From Microvelia longipes (lineage: Eukaryota; Arthropoda; Insecta; Hemiptera; Veliidae), in contig JACMZG010001914.1 in assembly GCA_018340805.1 (NCBI GenBank), forward strand, positions 30,521,899-30,585,898: DNA of 64,000 nt. The letters are read 5' to 3'. Below, piece after piece: positions 11,984 to 38,159 of the stretch. The notes below the pieces were generated by a model. That model did no database searches, was not told where the DNA came from, and was given only the letters and a program-made list of their open reading frames with translations. Made by a program: the position numbers and the translations under genes. Positions within the stretch are counted from its first letter, which is position 1, and each line of letters opens with the position of its first letter.

Positions 11984-13987
11984 TTTTAAGTAGAATTATT
12001 AAATTTTATAAACAAAAAACAATATTTTCACCAAAACCTCGTTTTCACGGAACTTGAAAATGGCCGAATAACCGGAATAACCTTTCTAAGCAAATTAAGG
12101 TTTTCAAACAATACAGCTCCTAAAACATACATTGCTTAAGCAGCTTCAACTAACAATAAAAGTGAAAAAATGATTTATTTGTATAAATGTAAAAAATAGA
12201 TTAATTATTTATTATGAAATGTTATTAAAAATATAAATAGCTATACATATTCATGTATTAATAATAAATCATATATTTTTGTATTTATATTTTTACATTT
12301 GTTTTGTGGTATCACTGTAAGGTCGCCATATTTTGTCTTGGCTCGAAAAGTTTTTATTTACCACTTGATCCTCCTAGATTGTACTTCCGTGATTTTCTCG
12401 GAAGACCTTTTGGCGTCCTTAGACCTCGTGGGCCTGATTTGTTATAGCATAGTTTTTCTTATTGCTTCTGTCTTAGTTTTTAATTTACATCATAATCATG
12501 TCAGGTTAGTACAAATTTTATTTAGTACATTTACATCTTTAGGTTTTATTTTTCTAACACGATTTACTCATATCAGCTCCTACCTACTTGTTAGAAAACC
12601 ACTTGTCGAATCATGTTTTTTGATTCTCGTCTAGAATTTTTTACCGACATAATTAATTCGTATATTCATGATTATTTTAACAAGGATTTTATTTTTTTAA
12701 ATGGTCCTTCATACCATTGAGAATTACGTAAGAACCTTTTCTTATCAAGCGACTGTATCTCTTCCGGTAAAGATCAAATTCTCTTTTATCATTTTGTTTT
12801 ATATATTCAGTTTATCATTATCCTTCTTTTTATTGCCCTAAATCAACGCTAGTTGAAATGATGGGTCTTAATTGGCTTACTTGTGGTTTTGAACTTTTAA
12901 GACCTCCAGTTTTATAATCACTGTTGTAAATTTGCTTCGTCATGCTGTTAACAAGCATTTACCTAGGGTGCATCCCCGACACCTGTTTGGTCAGAGCACT
13001 CTGTTCATTACATCCAAGTGATCTAAAACAACACCAGCAAGTTCATAGTTCTTACACCAGGAACATGAATAAAATAGTACCAAATAATTACTTATAAAAT
13101 CTGAAGTAGGACACAATATTCAATGTACAAAATTTTTTTAAATGCTACCGGAAGAAACTGGGAACCTGCCGGCTGATAATTTTAAAATAGAAACCAAAAC
13201 AATGCTGACAGATAATGTATTTTATTATATGCAAGAGTTTATGAATTTTATGTTAATCACTACTTGACATATTTTCCTTTTTTAGTTATAACCACCCTTG
13301 GTTATTAGTGTTCGAAATGTTGTCTTATCTTAGAAGTGGAAGAGTCTAGGGGGGGGAGGGGTTAAAATTACATCACCATCGTTCTAACTAGAATCAATCT
13401 CTAAAATCAGGTGGGATAATTTGATATATTATGTTGGTTGATGACTCTTTTTACAGCCAAAATTGTTATTACAGTTTTTCTGTTGTATATAGTGGAGTCG
13501 AAAAACAAGGGAATTGACTTTTAGCACTCTACAAAGATTTGAGTGTTTATATTTTAACAATAGCTGTCAATCTTCAAGCTGGCAGAAAATTGTGTAATTT
13601 TCTCTGTGTTGTTTTATTTGCGCCCAAAAAATAAATATTGTAAGTTATTTCTTAGTACGAATTTTTGTCACAATATGTTAACTTCATCAATGACAAGCAA
13701 CATGGTGTTAGGCATAACCGAGGATCTTGAAGAAATGGGATATAACCCATGGAAGTTGTATGAGATAGAGAAATAGGAGCAAACTTACCTTCCCCTTGAT
13801 TATAATGAAAGAAAAGGCGCCAAATGCAGGTTATGTAGCAAGATAGTTGAGTTTGCTTCTCAACTTTCTTCTGTGCTTCTCGCGATTGTTACATTTGTGG
13901 TGCTTGTTAAGTCATTTGTGCTTACTTAATTTTAAATTTTAGTCTATACTCAGCCACTTCAGTGAGCGATAATTTCAGCGTGTTTTG

Positions 13988-14434
13988 TTATAACCTTCTC
14001 AAGCAAAAAACAATGGGAAACCATTGAGAGGTAAGTGTGCCTCTAAAATTTAAGACCTGCGCTGTTATAAGAATTGTAAGCATGTGAAGTTTGTACCAAG
14101 CATATGCAGTTGGTTTTTTACTTTTGTTTCGTGTTGAATTCTCTTTTTTTTTTTGGTTTTCAATGGGGTCACTTTTTTGTATGGAAAATTGACGTGTCAT
14201 CGCCATTATTAAAGATTCTTGGGCATAACCTACTCTACCATGACAATAATCATTAAAAGTAGCCCTAGCGACCAAACTTTTCTTCTTTTGACATTTCCAG
14301 TTATATCTAAAGCCCATTTTCACACCGGGAAGGTTGTTGGCAACTAGCAAAATATCTGTTTTTCTAGCTAAATAAAAAAATAGGTATAAGTTATTTATTT
14401 TGACAATAGAATAAAAATCTATTCTTAGAAACAT
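13988..14434 (-). pseudogene. Possible FLYWCH-like zinc-finger remnant (weak)
   Basis: A 148-codon minus-strand frame contains VKMGFRYNWKCQKKKSLVAR, which resembles the G-Y-x-Y...W-x-C...A-R core of FLYWCH domains found in some transposase-linked proteins. The second Cys and the terminal H-x-H pair are not in place. Most of the frame looks non-coding. Could equally be chance. Confidence 0.2.
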
Positions 14435-15426
14435 ACATTGGCCATTTTTTTATGAACTGTGTCCTATTTAACCTTGTTTTGGGCCATAAAAAATTGTTTA
14501 TTTACTTTAAAAATAGAGATTTTGCTAGTTCCAGCATCTGCATTCTTAATTTATCTGATTTTTTTATAAATTTTTATACTAATTTCTTTTCAACTTCATA
14601 AATAAAGAAGGTCTGATCTGATTTGGATTGGATCTTCACCTAGACTTTATAATTGATGCCTTTTTAGTATTAAAGCTTAAAAAAGATATTCCCCTGCTTA
14701 ACTTTTACAGCTATGCTCAAGCAACCATTTTGTATTCAAGATTCGTTGTTCTTAAAGGCATACATAAGACTAAACTGCATCTCTACATCTTGGTTAGTTC
14801 CTAAGATAAAGGTAAAGGGACTTTCTAGTGAAACACCCTGTATATGTATATTCATGTATACATACATATACTGCTCATTGTTGTAAGATTATGAAAATAC
14901 AATTAAGTTTTTGAAGAGAGCGTTAAAAAGGCAAATTATTATAACATTGCCATGGTTACGAATTGTTACTAATGCATTATATTTGTATGTTTAATAAATC
15001 ATTTCCTAGAAACTCAAATTAAATCTGTGGGATGTTTAAGGTTCTGATATTTTGCTTTATATAAACAGAGCTCTGTTTAAAAAGTAATGATATTAAAATA
15101 TGTTTATTATAAGCTTGAGAGATGGTAAGGGGATTAAAAAATAACCATTACTATTAAGAGATTAAGCCAAACAAACCCCCTAACACCCCAAAAAATAACC
15201 AAATTTCATACCTAAATAAATAAAATAAAAATAAAGTGGCACAAATCACCCCAAATCAATAAATAAAACCGGTATACTTTCGCCAATAAAGAATTTGTTT
15301 AAAGAAAAACTTGTTGAAAAGGAATAGCTAGTGGAATGTGACTAGTTATTTATTTATTTCTATCAAGCAAGTTGTTTTTTTATATTGATTTTAAATAATA
15401 AGAGTTCATAGTTATACCTCATAGAG

Positions 15427-15510
15427 CAGTGGTTCTTAACTGGAGGGCCCCAGAAAGGACCTAGGGGGCCTCGATACTTTTTAGTACACGAAAAAAATGT
15501 ATTTAATGTT
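15427..15510 (+). mobile_element. hAT-like MITE left end
   Basis: CAGTGGTTCTTAACTGGAGG followed by GGGCCTCGATACTTTTTAGT is a hAT-type terminal sequence. A matching right end was not found with confidence, so only the left end is called. Sequence to about 15720 may belong to the same element. Confidence 0.45.
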
Positions 15511-16507
15511 TGTATGTAATGATAATGAATGGTATAAACATATAGTATTAACATATTATTGTTGGAGTTTAAAAATAATATGCCTAAAGCGAGTCATGTC
15601 AATATAAATATACAATACAATACCATTTATTGATTTTTTTTAAAAGTTTCAATATTTACATTATTTTTATTAACATGCTAATCAGCCAAGGGGCTGTGGT
15701 TCCTCTTTGAAGAGGTTTTATTAGAGCTCACACGTATTTGCTTAACGAAAAATTTAAAATACATTTATGACCTATTTGTTTTTTATTATTTAATAGTTTT
15801 ATTTATTATACTTATTTTAACACAATTATTTACTACAAAATATAAAATTTTTATATATTATTATTTTCCATTATACTATTATTTTATTTATATTATTATA
15901 TCATCATATTATTATTTTATTTATTTATTTATTGTTATATTAGTTTAATTTAATACCATTAACTTAGAAACTAGGTATATAAAGAGATTGAAATCAATCT
16001 CTTTATAAGTATATTAATTTTTTAAATATTAATTATTTTATTTAATTCCTAGGAGGGTAGTAGATAGACTTGAATATAAACTTGAGACATCCTTTTCCAC
16101 TCTGCTCTCTGCTGGGCAATTCGCATCCATGTCACCTTGTCTTCACATATCATTCATCATCACATTCATTTTCTTCTACATATTATTTCACCTATGTCCT
16201 CTAAATTAGTTTGCTTACGAAGCCACTCCTTTGAAACTAAGTCCAAGATAATACAGTGTTTCTGCTGAACTTGTCACATAAATTCAATTTTCTTAGATAC
16301 TTATATTTTTATGGTTAATAAAAGGCTTTCAATTCCAAAATTTAATTTGTTTAAGCAATATCTATTGGATGTTATCCAAATATTTTACGCATGTAAAATA
16401 TTATTATTAGTAGTTTATATGAATAAACTACTTAATATAGTCAAAGCTTGATGTTATTCTGAATTTAGATAACATGTATCTAAAACAATTTTGTTTCTTG
16501 TTTCTAG

Positions 16508-29318
<12,811 letters not shown>

Positions 29319-32300
29319 TCCCATTCATTATTTTTCTATTATAATCTAGAGATGTCTTTATCTTCGCTTTATGTCCACAAAATAGTTCAAATTTTTCTCT
29401 AGATTTGTTATATAATATGTACTTCTTACTTTTCCATTTATTATTTTAGTTGGGTTCTAGATTTTTTTTCTTTTTGAAATTATTTTTTATATCTAATGAC
29501 ATTCTTTTTTTTAATTTTATTGTAGTGTACTAGATTTTTTATTCATTCTATTTATATACTATAAGACTGGTTAACTTACTAAAACCAATTAAAGAAAGCA
29601 GTGTTTTGATTATTCCTTTTTTTTATTTCAATGGAAATATCAGTAACAGTAATTTTGGCATACCATGTGATATGTTGACCAGCAAAATTAGGCTGCATTT
29701 AATTCAATTATTAAGAACAATTCCATTATTAAGAATAGTGCTGCTATTTTATTAATATATATCCCTTAATGTGATGCTTTTTTAACTATTTTAAAGTCAA
29801 ATTTATTTTATATATTTATCGGATATATTTACATTTAATAGAGCATTAAAATATAATCTGGAGAGGTTACCGTATCTACCTTCATCTAGGTTTTATTAAA
29901 AATAATTTTTAAGAGTATATTGTACAAATATAAAGTTATATTAGAATAACGTAACACAAGTGGAGTGGATGTGAATAAAAGACACCAACTAGTCTCTGCA
30001 GACTGTTTTTACTAAAACTAATTTGATTTTCAACTTTATTAGTCATCTTGAGTTGTAGAGAAAAGAATTTTGAAATTGTTGAGTCTTAGATAGTATGTCT
30101 GAGTCTTAAGTCATGCTATCTGAAGACTTCATGATTGAAGAATCTCATAATTCTCTTCTCTTTGACTCTGGAGATTACCAGTAAGGTTTAACTTTATTGG
30201 TTAAATCAAATTATTTGTAGTTAACACTCTATGTAGTGTAAACTATAAATTAGTATCTTAAATTAAAATATTATGTAATTAAGGTATCACTTTTCTCTCT
30301 TAATAACTTGAATCAAGTTAAACATGTTGTGAAGATATTATTGATTATACTGCCTTTGTAGATGATTCTAGTATTTTTACTTATGATTTTAAAACCATTG
30401 GTATAAATAATTGTTTGTACTGTATTATGAATTTTAGTAAGCAGTATAAATATAAAAGTATTTTGTACTTATGAATCTTTATTGATAATTATAATATTTA
30501 ACAGTACTAATTACGTGAAAATGTTCTGTTAATCATTTATAAAAATGAATAAATAAAATTGGGCTCGTGTAATCTTCAGTAAAGAGGTCTAATCTAGTCT
30601 ATGATTCAGTACTTAACAATTAACCCCTATTATTGACTGCCTGTAAATGTAGAGTCTTATTTCATAACTAATTTTAATCTCTTCATATGGCAATGAATGA
30701 ACAGCCAAATAATTAAGTTCAAACTTAGGCTTTTCAAGTCATATCCTGATTTATTCTAGTCAAGTTAACATAGGTGTATAATTTTAATTATCGGACAAAT
30801 ATTTCATTAGACTGACTACTCTCGCAAGATTTAGCCAGCCCTTTAAAGGAAATTTAATAATAATCAATGTTAAAAAAAGATTAAAAGAAATTTTAGTCAA
30901 TTTTTTTGTTTAAATGATTCTGACGGGGGTTCAAGGAAGTGTGTAAGATAATTAAGGAAATCACTATTTAGCCATGTTACTATTAGATTTTTATGTAAAA
31001 ATGTTTCCTGAAAATGGACTTAGTTGTTTTAGATTGCTAGGGTGTGTGAATCTTCTAGATTGTGTATTGAAGATTTGCCCAAAAATTAGAAAACTTTGGA
31101 ATACTTGCTCTTTTTTTGTGATATTAATGAAAATAGCTTATAGCCTCTTATCCAAGAAATAGACTCTGTAGTATTTAATAGTACTGAGGTGCTTTTAGTT
31201 CAGTATTTCTGTAGTGCTTAATATTGTTGCTGTTTGTTGTTGACCTATAAAATGTTTATTTGATTGTTAGAAATGTATTTTAAGTTAGGATATTGTATTT
31301 AAATATCAGTTTTGGCATAGCTATGCAGCATATATACCAACTTTTTGTTGTTTATTTAATATGCAATTTCTGTATATGATATTAGTAAATTTATTTGATA
31401 AATTTACTAATAGTAAATTTATTATTTACTACTAGTAAATGATATTAGATATCTCTAACATATATATCTTCAAATTGACCATAGCCCATACATTTTGGGG
31501 GTTATTTGTTTGTCTTATGTTAATTCATGCTGCATCTATAAAATTAACTGTGTGCTTGAACTGTCAGATTCTGTTAATTAGAATTAAATAATAGAAGTTA
31601 AACTGTGTGTGGCAAATCACAATATATTGAATGATATTATACTGGAATAATTTATTTATTTCTTTTAAATGGTGCTCAATACATAGCTATGCCACTGATA
31701 TTAAATAGGAGATGCTAGTTATTGGCATCTGGCGGTTGATTGTGATTAATAGATTGGTTTGTTTTTGGTCAAATTAGACTAAATTTTCTTGAAAAGAAAC
31801 TTACATTTTATGGTTAACGAACATGGTGATCTATGCGATATTTTGTAATTGGATGTCGTGTAATATTTGCTCGTAGCAAGATTGTTTAAATTTGCTATCT
31901 CTGCTGTGTTCAACAGGTCTTTAAGAGAAACTGTCAAATATCTTATCAATTACAGTTTACCTAAGAAAGTTTATCAAAATACTGGATCAGTTACAGTTTA
32001 GCTAAGAAGGTTTTGATTAATTGGTCTGTTTTATGTTACCTAAGGTTTAGCCAATTAACTGATTTGTTATTGGTTATCTGAAGTGACGAACATATTTTAA
32101 AAAATAAAAATTCCCAAGTGCCTTTTACAAACTTAACTTTATCTGTGATTTTAAGAATCAACAATTTTTATTATAGTTGGTAATAATAGAGTTATCTGTA
32201 ATATTTAAGACAGTTCTAAAGTTAAATATATGATGTAGGAATCCACTAAAAATGGCTGTGATAAGGTTTAATATTTTCTAATTCTTCGGCAGTTTTTTTG

Positions 32301-33624
32301 TTCAGTTTTTCCAATTTACATTTTTTGTATGATAGGTTTTTTTATTCAAATCTCTTCCATAAACGTAACTCTTTATATTACTAAAAATTACTTATACCAC
32401 TAAAACTTATAATTTGTGTATAATTACAGACTACACTAATATGTCAATTGTAATTTTTTTCCGGTGGATTAATTGCCAAGGCACTTTGACCCCTCATGTG
32501 GGTCCATTATGCTCTATTGTTACTATAATGTTACCTATTAACATTTAAGTTTATTTTTCTATTGATTTGCAATTATCTTAAAGGTATTCTCTTGTCACTT
32601 AAGTTGATTGAAAGTTCCCATGTAAAATGACTAAACTTTTCAGAAGTTAGTCTCAATTTTTCAAATTAATAAATAATCAAGTAATAAAATAAAATAATCA
32701 AATTGATTATTTAATCTTCTTTTAAATGATAATTTAGTCTCTATATTCATCATATTTTAATTATGTAAATTAATTTCTCTTCTTGGTATTGAAAAAACAA
32801 GATAGATGTTAGGACTTTGTGGTGTATCAATGTGCATTTAAAATATTTGACGCTATACATTTTTAAATGTTAGTGCATCTCAAATGTTTACCCTTACATT
32901 AAAATTAAAGTGTTGTGAAGAGAGATGTTCCTAATTCATTAAAGGCTGCCATCTGTATCCTTTAAACTTCGATGATTTTTCTTGCCTTCAGATGTGTCTG
33001 TAAACTATTATGAATTTTATACTTACCTTAGTTTTTAAAAGATCTTTTTAAGGAAGGTGTATTTTACTATTACTGTCCTGTGAAATGTATTTTAAGTTTG
33101 TGCTAATAACGCCTTGTTATATAATTGAACTATCTTTTGTAATAGTAATTAAAATCTATCTTTCAGGGTACTAGATTTAAGTATATGGGAGATGAAACAC
33201 ATCCTTATTCTATTTTCCTAAAGTTCCTATTAAATTTTGGCTTGTATTCCTTGTTATTTTTATCATTTCTGTGTTAACCCCCCTTTTCTATTTCCTGTTA
33301 ATTTTGTAAAAGTGATGTTATTTTTGTTAATTAATATTAGTTTTGTCTAGAAAGTTTTGTTCTTTTTTTATAGGAATAATTTTTTGTTGTTCAATAAATA
33401 TTTTTTGTCATAATTATTGTTTTTTTTATTAAGAATTGTGTGTATTATAGTGTTAGACCTAAAATCTTAAATAACTAAACATAAATAATCTAAATTGAGT
33501 GCTAAAGCCTGGATATTTATAAATTAAGAAACTGACTGGAGTCACCAGTGTATTTATTTATGAGGAAAAAAGTTTTAACCAATGGTTATTATTATTATGC
33601 CTTATGAATAATAACTAACACAAT
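29319..33624 (+). other. vasa 3'UTR and downstream AT-rich region
   Basis: No convincing coding frame. Vasa 3'UTR begins at 29319. Possible poly(A) signals include ATTAAA near 29587, AATAAA near 30552 and TTCAATAAATATTTTTTGTC near 33390; the true end cannot be chosen by sight. 32455-32515 is a copy of the LINE-type fragment listed at 26560. A short hairpin TAAATTTATTTGATAAATTTA sits near 31385. Confidence 0.45.
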
Positions 33625-34090
33625 ATAATTGTGTGAGAGACACCTAGGAAATGTAACAAGCAAAATGCAATGCTACATCTGGGAACTGTTCCATCATTTG
33701 ACATTCTTCATCATTGATGGCTCGACATAATGTCATGTCCCACTCTGTTTCATTAAGTCTAACTCATCAGGGCGCCGACAGAGCCTAAACTCACTCTGAC
33801 CTTCAATTAATTCCGAAAAATATAATGTAAAGTATTTGCCAGATACGAGTGGTGCTTTCTTACCGCCATCAAGCATGACAAGCAAAACATATATCATTTG
33901 ATACTACCGAGTTTTGCAATACATGAATAGTTGTCATAATATAAATGTGCGAGAGACACCTAGGAAATGTAACAAGCAAAATGCAATGCTACATCTGGGA
34001 ACTGTTCCTAGGTGTCACTCGCACAATTATATTGTGTCAACTATTCATGTTTTGCAAAACGCAGTAGTATCAAATGATATATGAATAATA
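33625..34090 (+). mobile_element. Repeat R2 with terminal foldback
   Basis: GAGAGACACCTAGGAAATGT, CTACATCTGGGAACTGTTCC, CTCATCAGGGCGCCGACAGA and a second partial copy from 33945. 33885-33970 and 34005-34082 form an inverted repeat (ATATCATTTGATACTACCGA and its complement) around the duplicated GAGACACCTAGG core. Other fragments: 1-300, 62850-62965, 63635-63680. A non-coding, probably non-autonomous element. Confidence 0.7.
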
Positions 34091-34129
34091 ACTAGTATAT
34101 CTAGGGCTGACATAGCATAGCGAAGTAAC

Positions 34130-35125
34130 ATGACCGATGTAATGCCACCTCAAGTTGACATGGCATACATGACAGAACTTTTCCTAAGCACAACCATATC
34201 AGGTTTGCTACACTCATCTTATCCTTACTACTTGAGACTCCCTTTGCTTGTCCATAGACAGTAGAATCACCCAGTTTACCCTGCAATCACCCTATCCATG
34301 CGCTGACATTGCTCGATGCTGGTTAACATTAGTGATCCAAAAAACCATACATATACTAGCTGTATTGAAATAAAACTTATACTTCATTCACTTGCGGTGT
34401 TAGAACCCTGTGTTCAATCCCAACTGTTTACACAGTATTTTTTAACCTATAGTTTAGACTCTACCTTGATAAAAAATGAGTTTCAGGTTAAACCCTGTGT
34501 TTAATCATGTTCACACGACAACTGCCAGGAATTTAACCCCTTGCATCTAAACAAAGTAATAGTATACTTATACATTACATAAAGAAAAAAACTTGTACCA
34601 AAATTTCAACTCCATTATATTACTTTAGATATTTGTAAAACCTTATGTGCGTGTAACTTGATAAAAATTGTAGTAAAGCTGATGTTTCTTAGTACATGAA
34701 TGCCAAGTTTCACTTGGATCGCAATATAGGGGCAGCAAAGCAGCTCCCCATGATTAAAATAACTTGTTAGTCTCATATATAGCAACATGCGTGCCATATC
34801 TCAATCCGTAGGCATAATATTTGCGGGTTAATGCCGTCATACAAATTTATTTACCGAATAGCAAAATTACACCTATAGACTGTTCTTGTACAAAGTTTCA
34901 TATCTGTAGCATTAATACACTGGGAGCCACCATGATAACAGACACACACATGCAGACAGACAATAACTTTGTGAAAACCACTTAAGAGTGGTTTTCACAA
35001 AGTTCAAGGAGGAGAGAACCTTAAAAACACCTGAAACGAATAATTCCCGTGCCATCCCAGTTTCGGATTTTTTTTGAAAACACAATACTTTTCCTATATA
35101 CCTCTGGTGTTAATGAGGTAAAGTA
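34130..35125 (-). repeat. R1 copy
   Basis: Inverted R1 landmarks: GCTCGATGCTGGTTAACATT (34312), TATACTAGCTGTATTGAAAT, CATTAATACACTGGGAGCCA, GATAACAGACACACACATG, AAACACCTGAAACG and AATACTTTTCCTATATACC (35085). A 20-bp inverted repeat of AACTTTGTGAAAACCACTT lies at 34968-35002. Open frames here are not genes. Confidence 0.75.
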
Positions 35126-36244
35126 AAAACAATCTGAGCGGGCAGGTGGCCCCTGTTTTTATATTTATTAGGAGGGAGGCAGACGGAAGAACCAAAGACA
35201 AAAAGTTTTCCGTTAATGTGACCGCTCTAGATCATCACGAAATGTTTTTATAGTACTCTTTACGCTTTCTTTCATTGTGTAATATAAAATCAGAAACTAC
35301 AAGTATTGTTTTTCCTGTATTTTCGAGTTAGGCAGAGATAATAAAACCTAAACGTAGTTAGGCTTATGTCTCTGATTCAGGTCTCCTCAGTAGTTCAAAT
35401 AAATTCCTCTAGACGTCGTAAACTTAAATTTAATTTCTTAATAGGGTAGGATTCGTTTTGCGTGACTGGTCGACCTAGACTCTTTTGATAGCATTAAGTA
35501 ATAATTTATTGTTATAAAAAAATATCTTAATTGAGAATTACGAATCTAAAACACCTCAGTTTTTTATGTTGGTAGGCTTGATAAAAAGTTGTTGCATAGA
35601 AATATTATCATTAGAGAGTCTCTATTGGTAGAATTTTGAAACATTCAATAAGTAGCCTGAATACCTTTGAGTATTAATATACTCTAATGAACATTGTACG
35701 ATTTCAGTAACTTATATAATAGATCGCTTATAATACAAAACAAACACAAATGGTTTTTTGAAAAGCCGGCAACGATTGATTTATTATAACCTATCGCTCC
35801 CTTAGAGAAGGTTACACAGAGCACCAAAAAGATGTTTCAAACCTTTTAAAGTATTGAGATAGCTTGTGTCCCATCTATGGTGATACATTTCTATGTGTAA
35901 AAAGTAATTAGTACAGTCATTCCGTAGCAGTCATCTTATTTTACGTCTCATTCAATCCAGACAAAAGAACAATGGTTTATAATGCATGAGGATAATTTCT
36001 TTGACTATTGGTTTAAGGTAGGTAAATATTTAATCCAAAAAAATTTGCTTCTTAAAAATATTAAATTGTGTTTAATATTTGTTGGGCACTCGTTCCAGAA
36101 TCGATGCGGCCCCTATAACTGATGGGCCAGAAACAAAAAAAGAGAGTAAATTATTTGGGTTGATGACCCGGAGTCGATATGAGCACTCGAAGTATTTAAA
36201 CCCATAAGATTTAGTTCGAATCTTGGTTCCAGCTACATTTTTTT
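35126..36244. other. No gene seen; possible decayed tRNA-like SINE
   Basis: No coding signal. 36070-36245 holds GTTCGAATCTTGGTTCCAGC near a T-rich run, resembling a pol III B box, but the T-stem does not pair, so no tRNA is called. A similar GGTTCAAATGTTGGTACCGG occurs at 41029. Confidence 0.35.
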
Positions 36245-36670
36245 TCTTTTCTTCATATATACCGTAGAAATAGTATTTATTGTGTTTGAAATTTCAACCT
36301 GATTTATCCGTTTTTAAGACCTCCTAAGTGGTTTTTACCAACTTGTCTGTACCCGTACGTATGTGTTTGTTATCGTCATACCCATTTATCATCCGTGTTA
36401 ACTAAGAGTTGAAACTTGGCACAAAAATAAATCTGTAGGTCTAGTTGTGCTATCCGGAAGGTTAAGTTTCATTTCAATACAGCTAGTATATACGGTTTTT
36501 ATGGATTACTAATGTTAAGCAGCATCGAGCGTGGTCAGTACCTGGACCACTGGGATTAAAGCGGATGTTTTACTGACTGAGAATGAGCGAAGCAAGTCTT
36601 AAGTGGTGAAGATGACCATAGCAAATCAAATATGGCGAGGCAAAGTTCTAAGTTTCATGATTTGGATGAC
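36245..36670 (+). repeat. R1 copy
   Basis: ATTTATCCGTTTTTAAGACC, TTGTCTGTACCCGTACG, GTTGAAACTTGGCACAAAAA, AGGTCTAGTTGTGCTATCCG, TTAAGCAGCATCGAGCGTGG, TCAGTACCTGG, GAATGAGCGAAGCAAGTCTT. In R1 order, internally deleted. Confidence 0.8.
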
Positions 36671-36929
36671 GCCATATCTTGAAGATAACCCGGAAGCACA
36701 AGTGGCGTGTAATATCCTTTGTTTACATATTATCACCATAGCAACTTTCAAATGATACTACATAGTTAAAATACCAATTATATAAAATGCACATTACTAC
36801 TTTTCTATTATTGCCCGAGTTTAAGTTTGCAAGAGTTTTTTCTTTATATATGTTTGGGACGGCGTGCATGTTTGTACGTGCCACCCAGCAACGGATGGGC
36901 CATAAGAGCGTTCGGGAAATTTCCCGAGG

Positions 36930-37062
36930 CGCCGGTAGATCAACCGGCGACCAACCGGTCAACCAACCGGCGACAAACCGGTCGACCAACCGGCGACCAA
37001 CTGGCGACAAACCGGTCGACCAATCGGCGACCGGCGCCGGTTGGTCGCCGGTTTGTTTTTGG
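36930..37062 (+). repeat. GC-rich CCGGCGAC / CCGGTCGAC tandem array
   Basis: Alternating units ACCAACCGGCGACAAACCGG and TCGACCAACC repeat about four to five times, ending in the palindrome ACCGGCGCCGGT and an inverted GGTCGCCGGTTTG. Strikingly GC-rich against an AT-rich background. It is open in several frames on both strands simply because of its composition; not a gene. Confidence 0.8.
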
Positions 37063-38159
37063 TTGACAAAAAAATACAAAAATTACAGAAATAAATCAGC
37101 GACGGGAAAAATCAACTACTTTTTAAAAATAGATTTTCTTAGTTTTTAAGTAGTCAATGTTATTTGTCGCTAAATTCGCTAAAAGTAATCGATTGTAAAA
37201 AGTCAATTAAAGAAAGTATCGTAAAATTTCGTGTAAATTATGCCTTTTTTACCTCTTTAATACTGTCTAATAGATAAAAACGAAATCAATACTTTTTCTA
37301 TATACCTTCGTAGATGGCGAGGAAAAGTAAAAATGTAAAATTAAGTTTAATTAATTTTAATAAAGTATAATTTATTATTATTATTGCACATAATAACACA
37401 TAAAAACACGAACATATTTTTTTTAGATAGCAAGACAAAAAGACTTGTTATCTGCTATGTTATTTTATTTCGGTAAATTGATTCAGTTGATAGTAGTAAG
37501 TGGAAGATATTTTTTAATTTTTATCTCAATCCGGTACCGCTGCGCCGCGGCTTCCTAACAAACAATTTAATTCAAAGGCGGCCGACTTCTAGGAACTGAT
37601 TTTATGTCTTCATATTTTTTTTCGCATGTACTAGTAGAAAAATTCAGAAGAATACCTATCTATAATTTTGTAACTCTATGTGCTAGTGCTAGTTTTTAAT
37701 AAAAACTATAACTACGATAAATTTTGTTTAATTATTTTGATTCTTCTTCGTTTTTCTTTAATTATATTGTGTTATAAAGACAAGGGCTATAGATTCTTTA
37801 TTAGATACGGTGTTGATTTATATAGTAAACAGTATTGTGAGTGTGAGTGCGTGTTCGCGCTGCGCATTAAGTGTATGTGTTCTCTGTTTTATACCTTACT
37901 TTTGTTGTTGATTACTTTTAATTTTACTTATATTTTTTCGAAGGATACTCATAGTCATATTTAAATTGTCCAGATAACTGTGGTGAGTTGTTCTCGCTCC
38001 TCACCAAGAATAGGAGGAAATGGGGGGGGGGGGGGGCGCCGGTGGTAAACATTTCCTGCGCCGTTTTGAACCTTCCCATCCGTCGTTGGTGCCACCATAA
38101 CTGCCGTAAAAATTAACCGATTTCAATGAAACTTGGTGTACATATAGTAGTAATTAGTC
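37063..38159. other. No gene seen
   Basis: AT-rich sequence with a poly-G run (about 38020-38036) followed by GGCGCCGGTGGTAAAC and a weak R1-like ACCGATTTCAATGAAACTTG near 38117. Small frames of cysteine-rich or hydrophobic composition are not supported. Confidence 0.5.

Larger units (their letters stand above)
11984..16507. other. CCT1-vasa intergenic region and vasa 5' side
   Basis: Head-to-head spacing between the CCT1 start codon and the first recognised vasa exon. It should hold the CCT1 promoter and 5'UTR (just right of 11983), the vasa promoter and at least one short 5' vasa exon, but none could be fixed from sequence. A CCCTGTATA mariner-type end occurs near 14832, and the hAT-like end at 15427 is listed separately. 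Otherwise AT-rich sequence with no reliable coding signal. Confidence 0.5.

Noticed and set aside
12299..12634. 111-residue hydrophobic frame
   Set aside because: AT-rich hydrophobic composition, no recognised motif, no splice or start context; chance frame.
13020..13110. Short minus-strand coding-like patch near 13070
   Set aside because: Only about 15 residues before a stop and no motif.
36200..36240. tRNA-like GTTCGAATC near 36210 and GGTTCAAAT near 41029
   Set aside because: T-stem and other arms do not pair; at most decayed SINE heads.
36723..37149. Overlapping open frames on both strands over the CCGG array
   Set aside because: Open only because of the GC-rich tandem repeat; no conserved motif.
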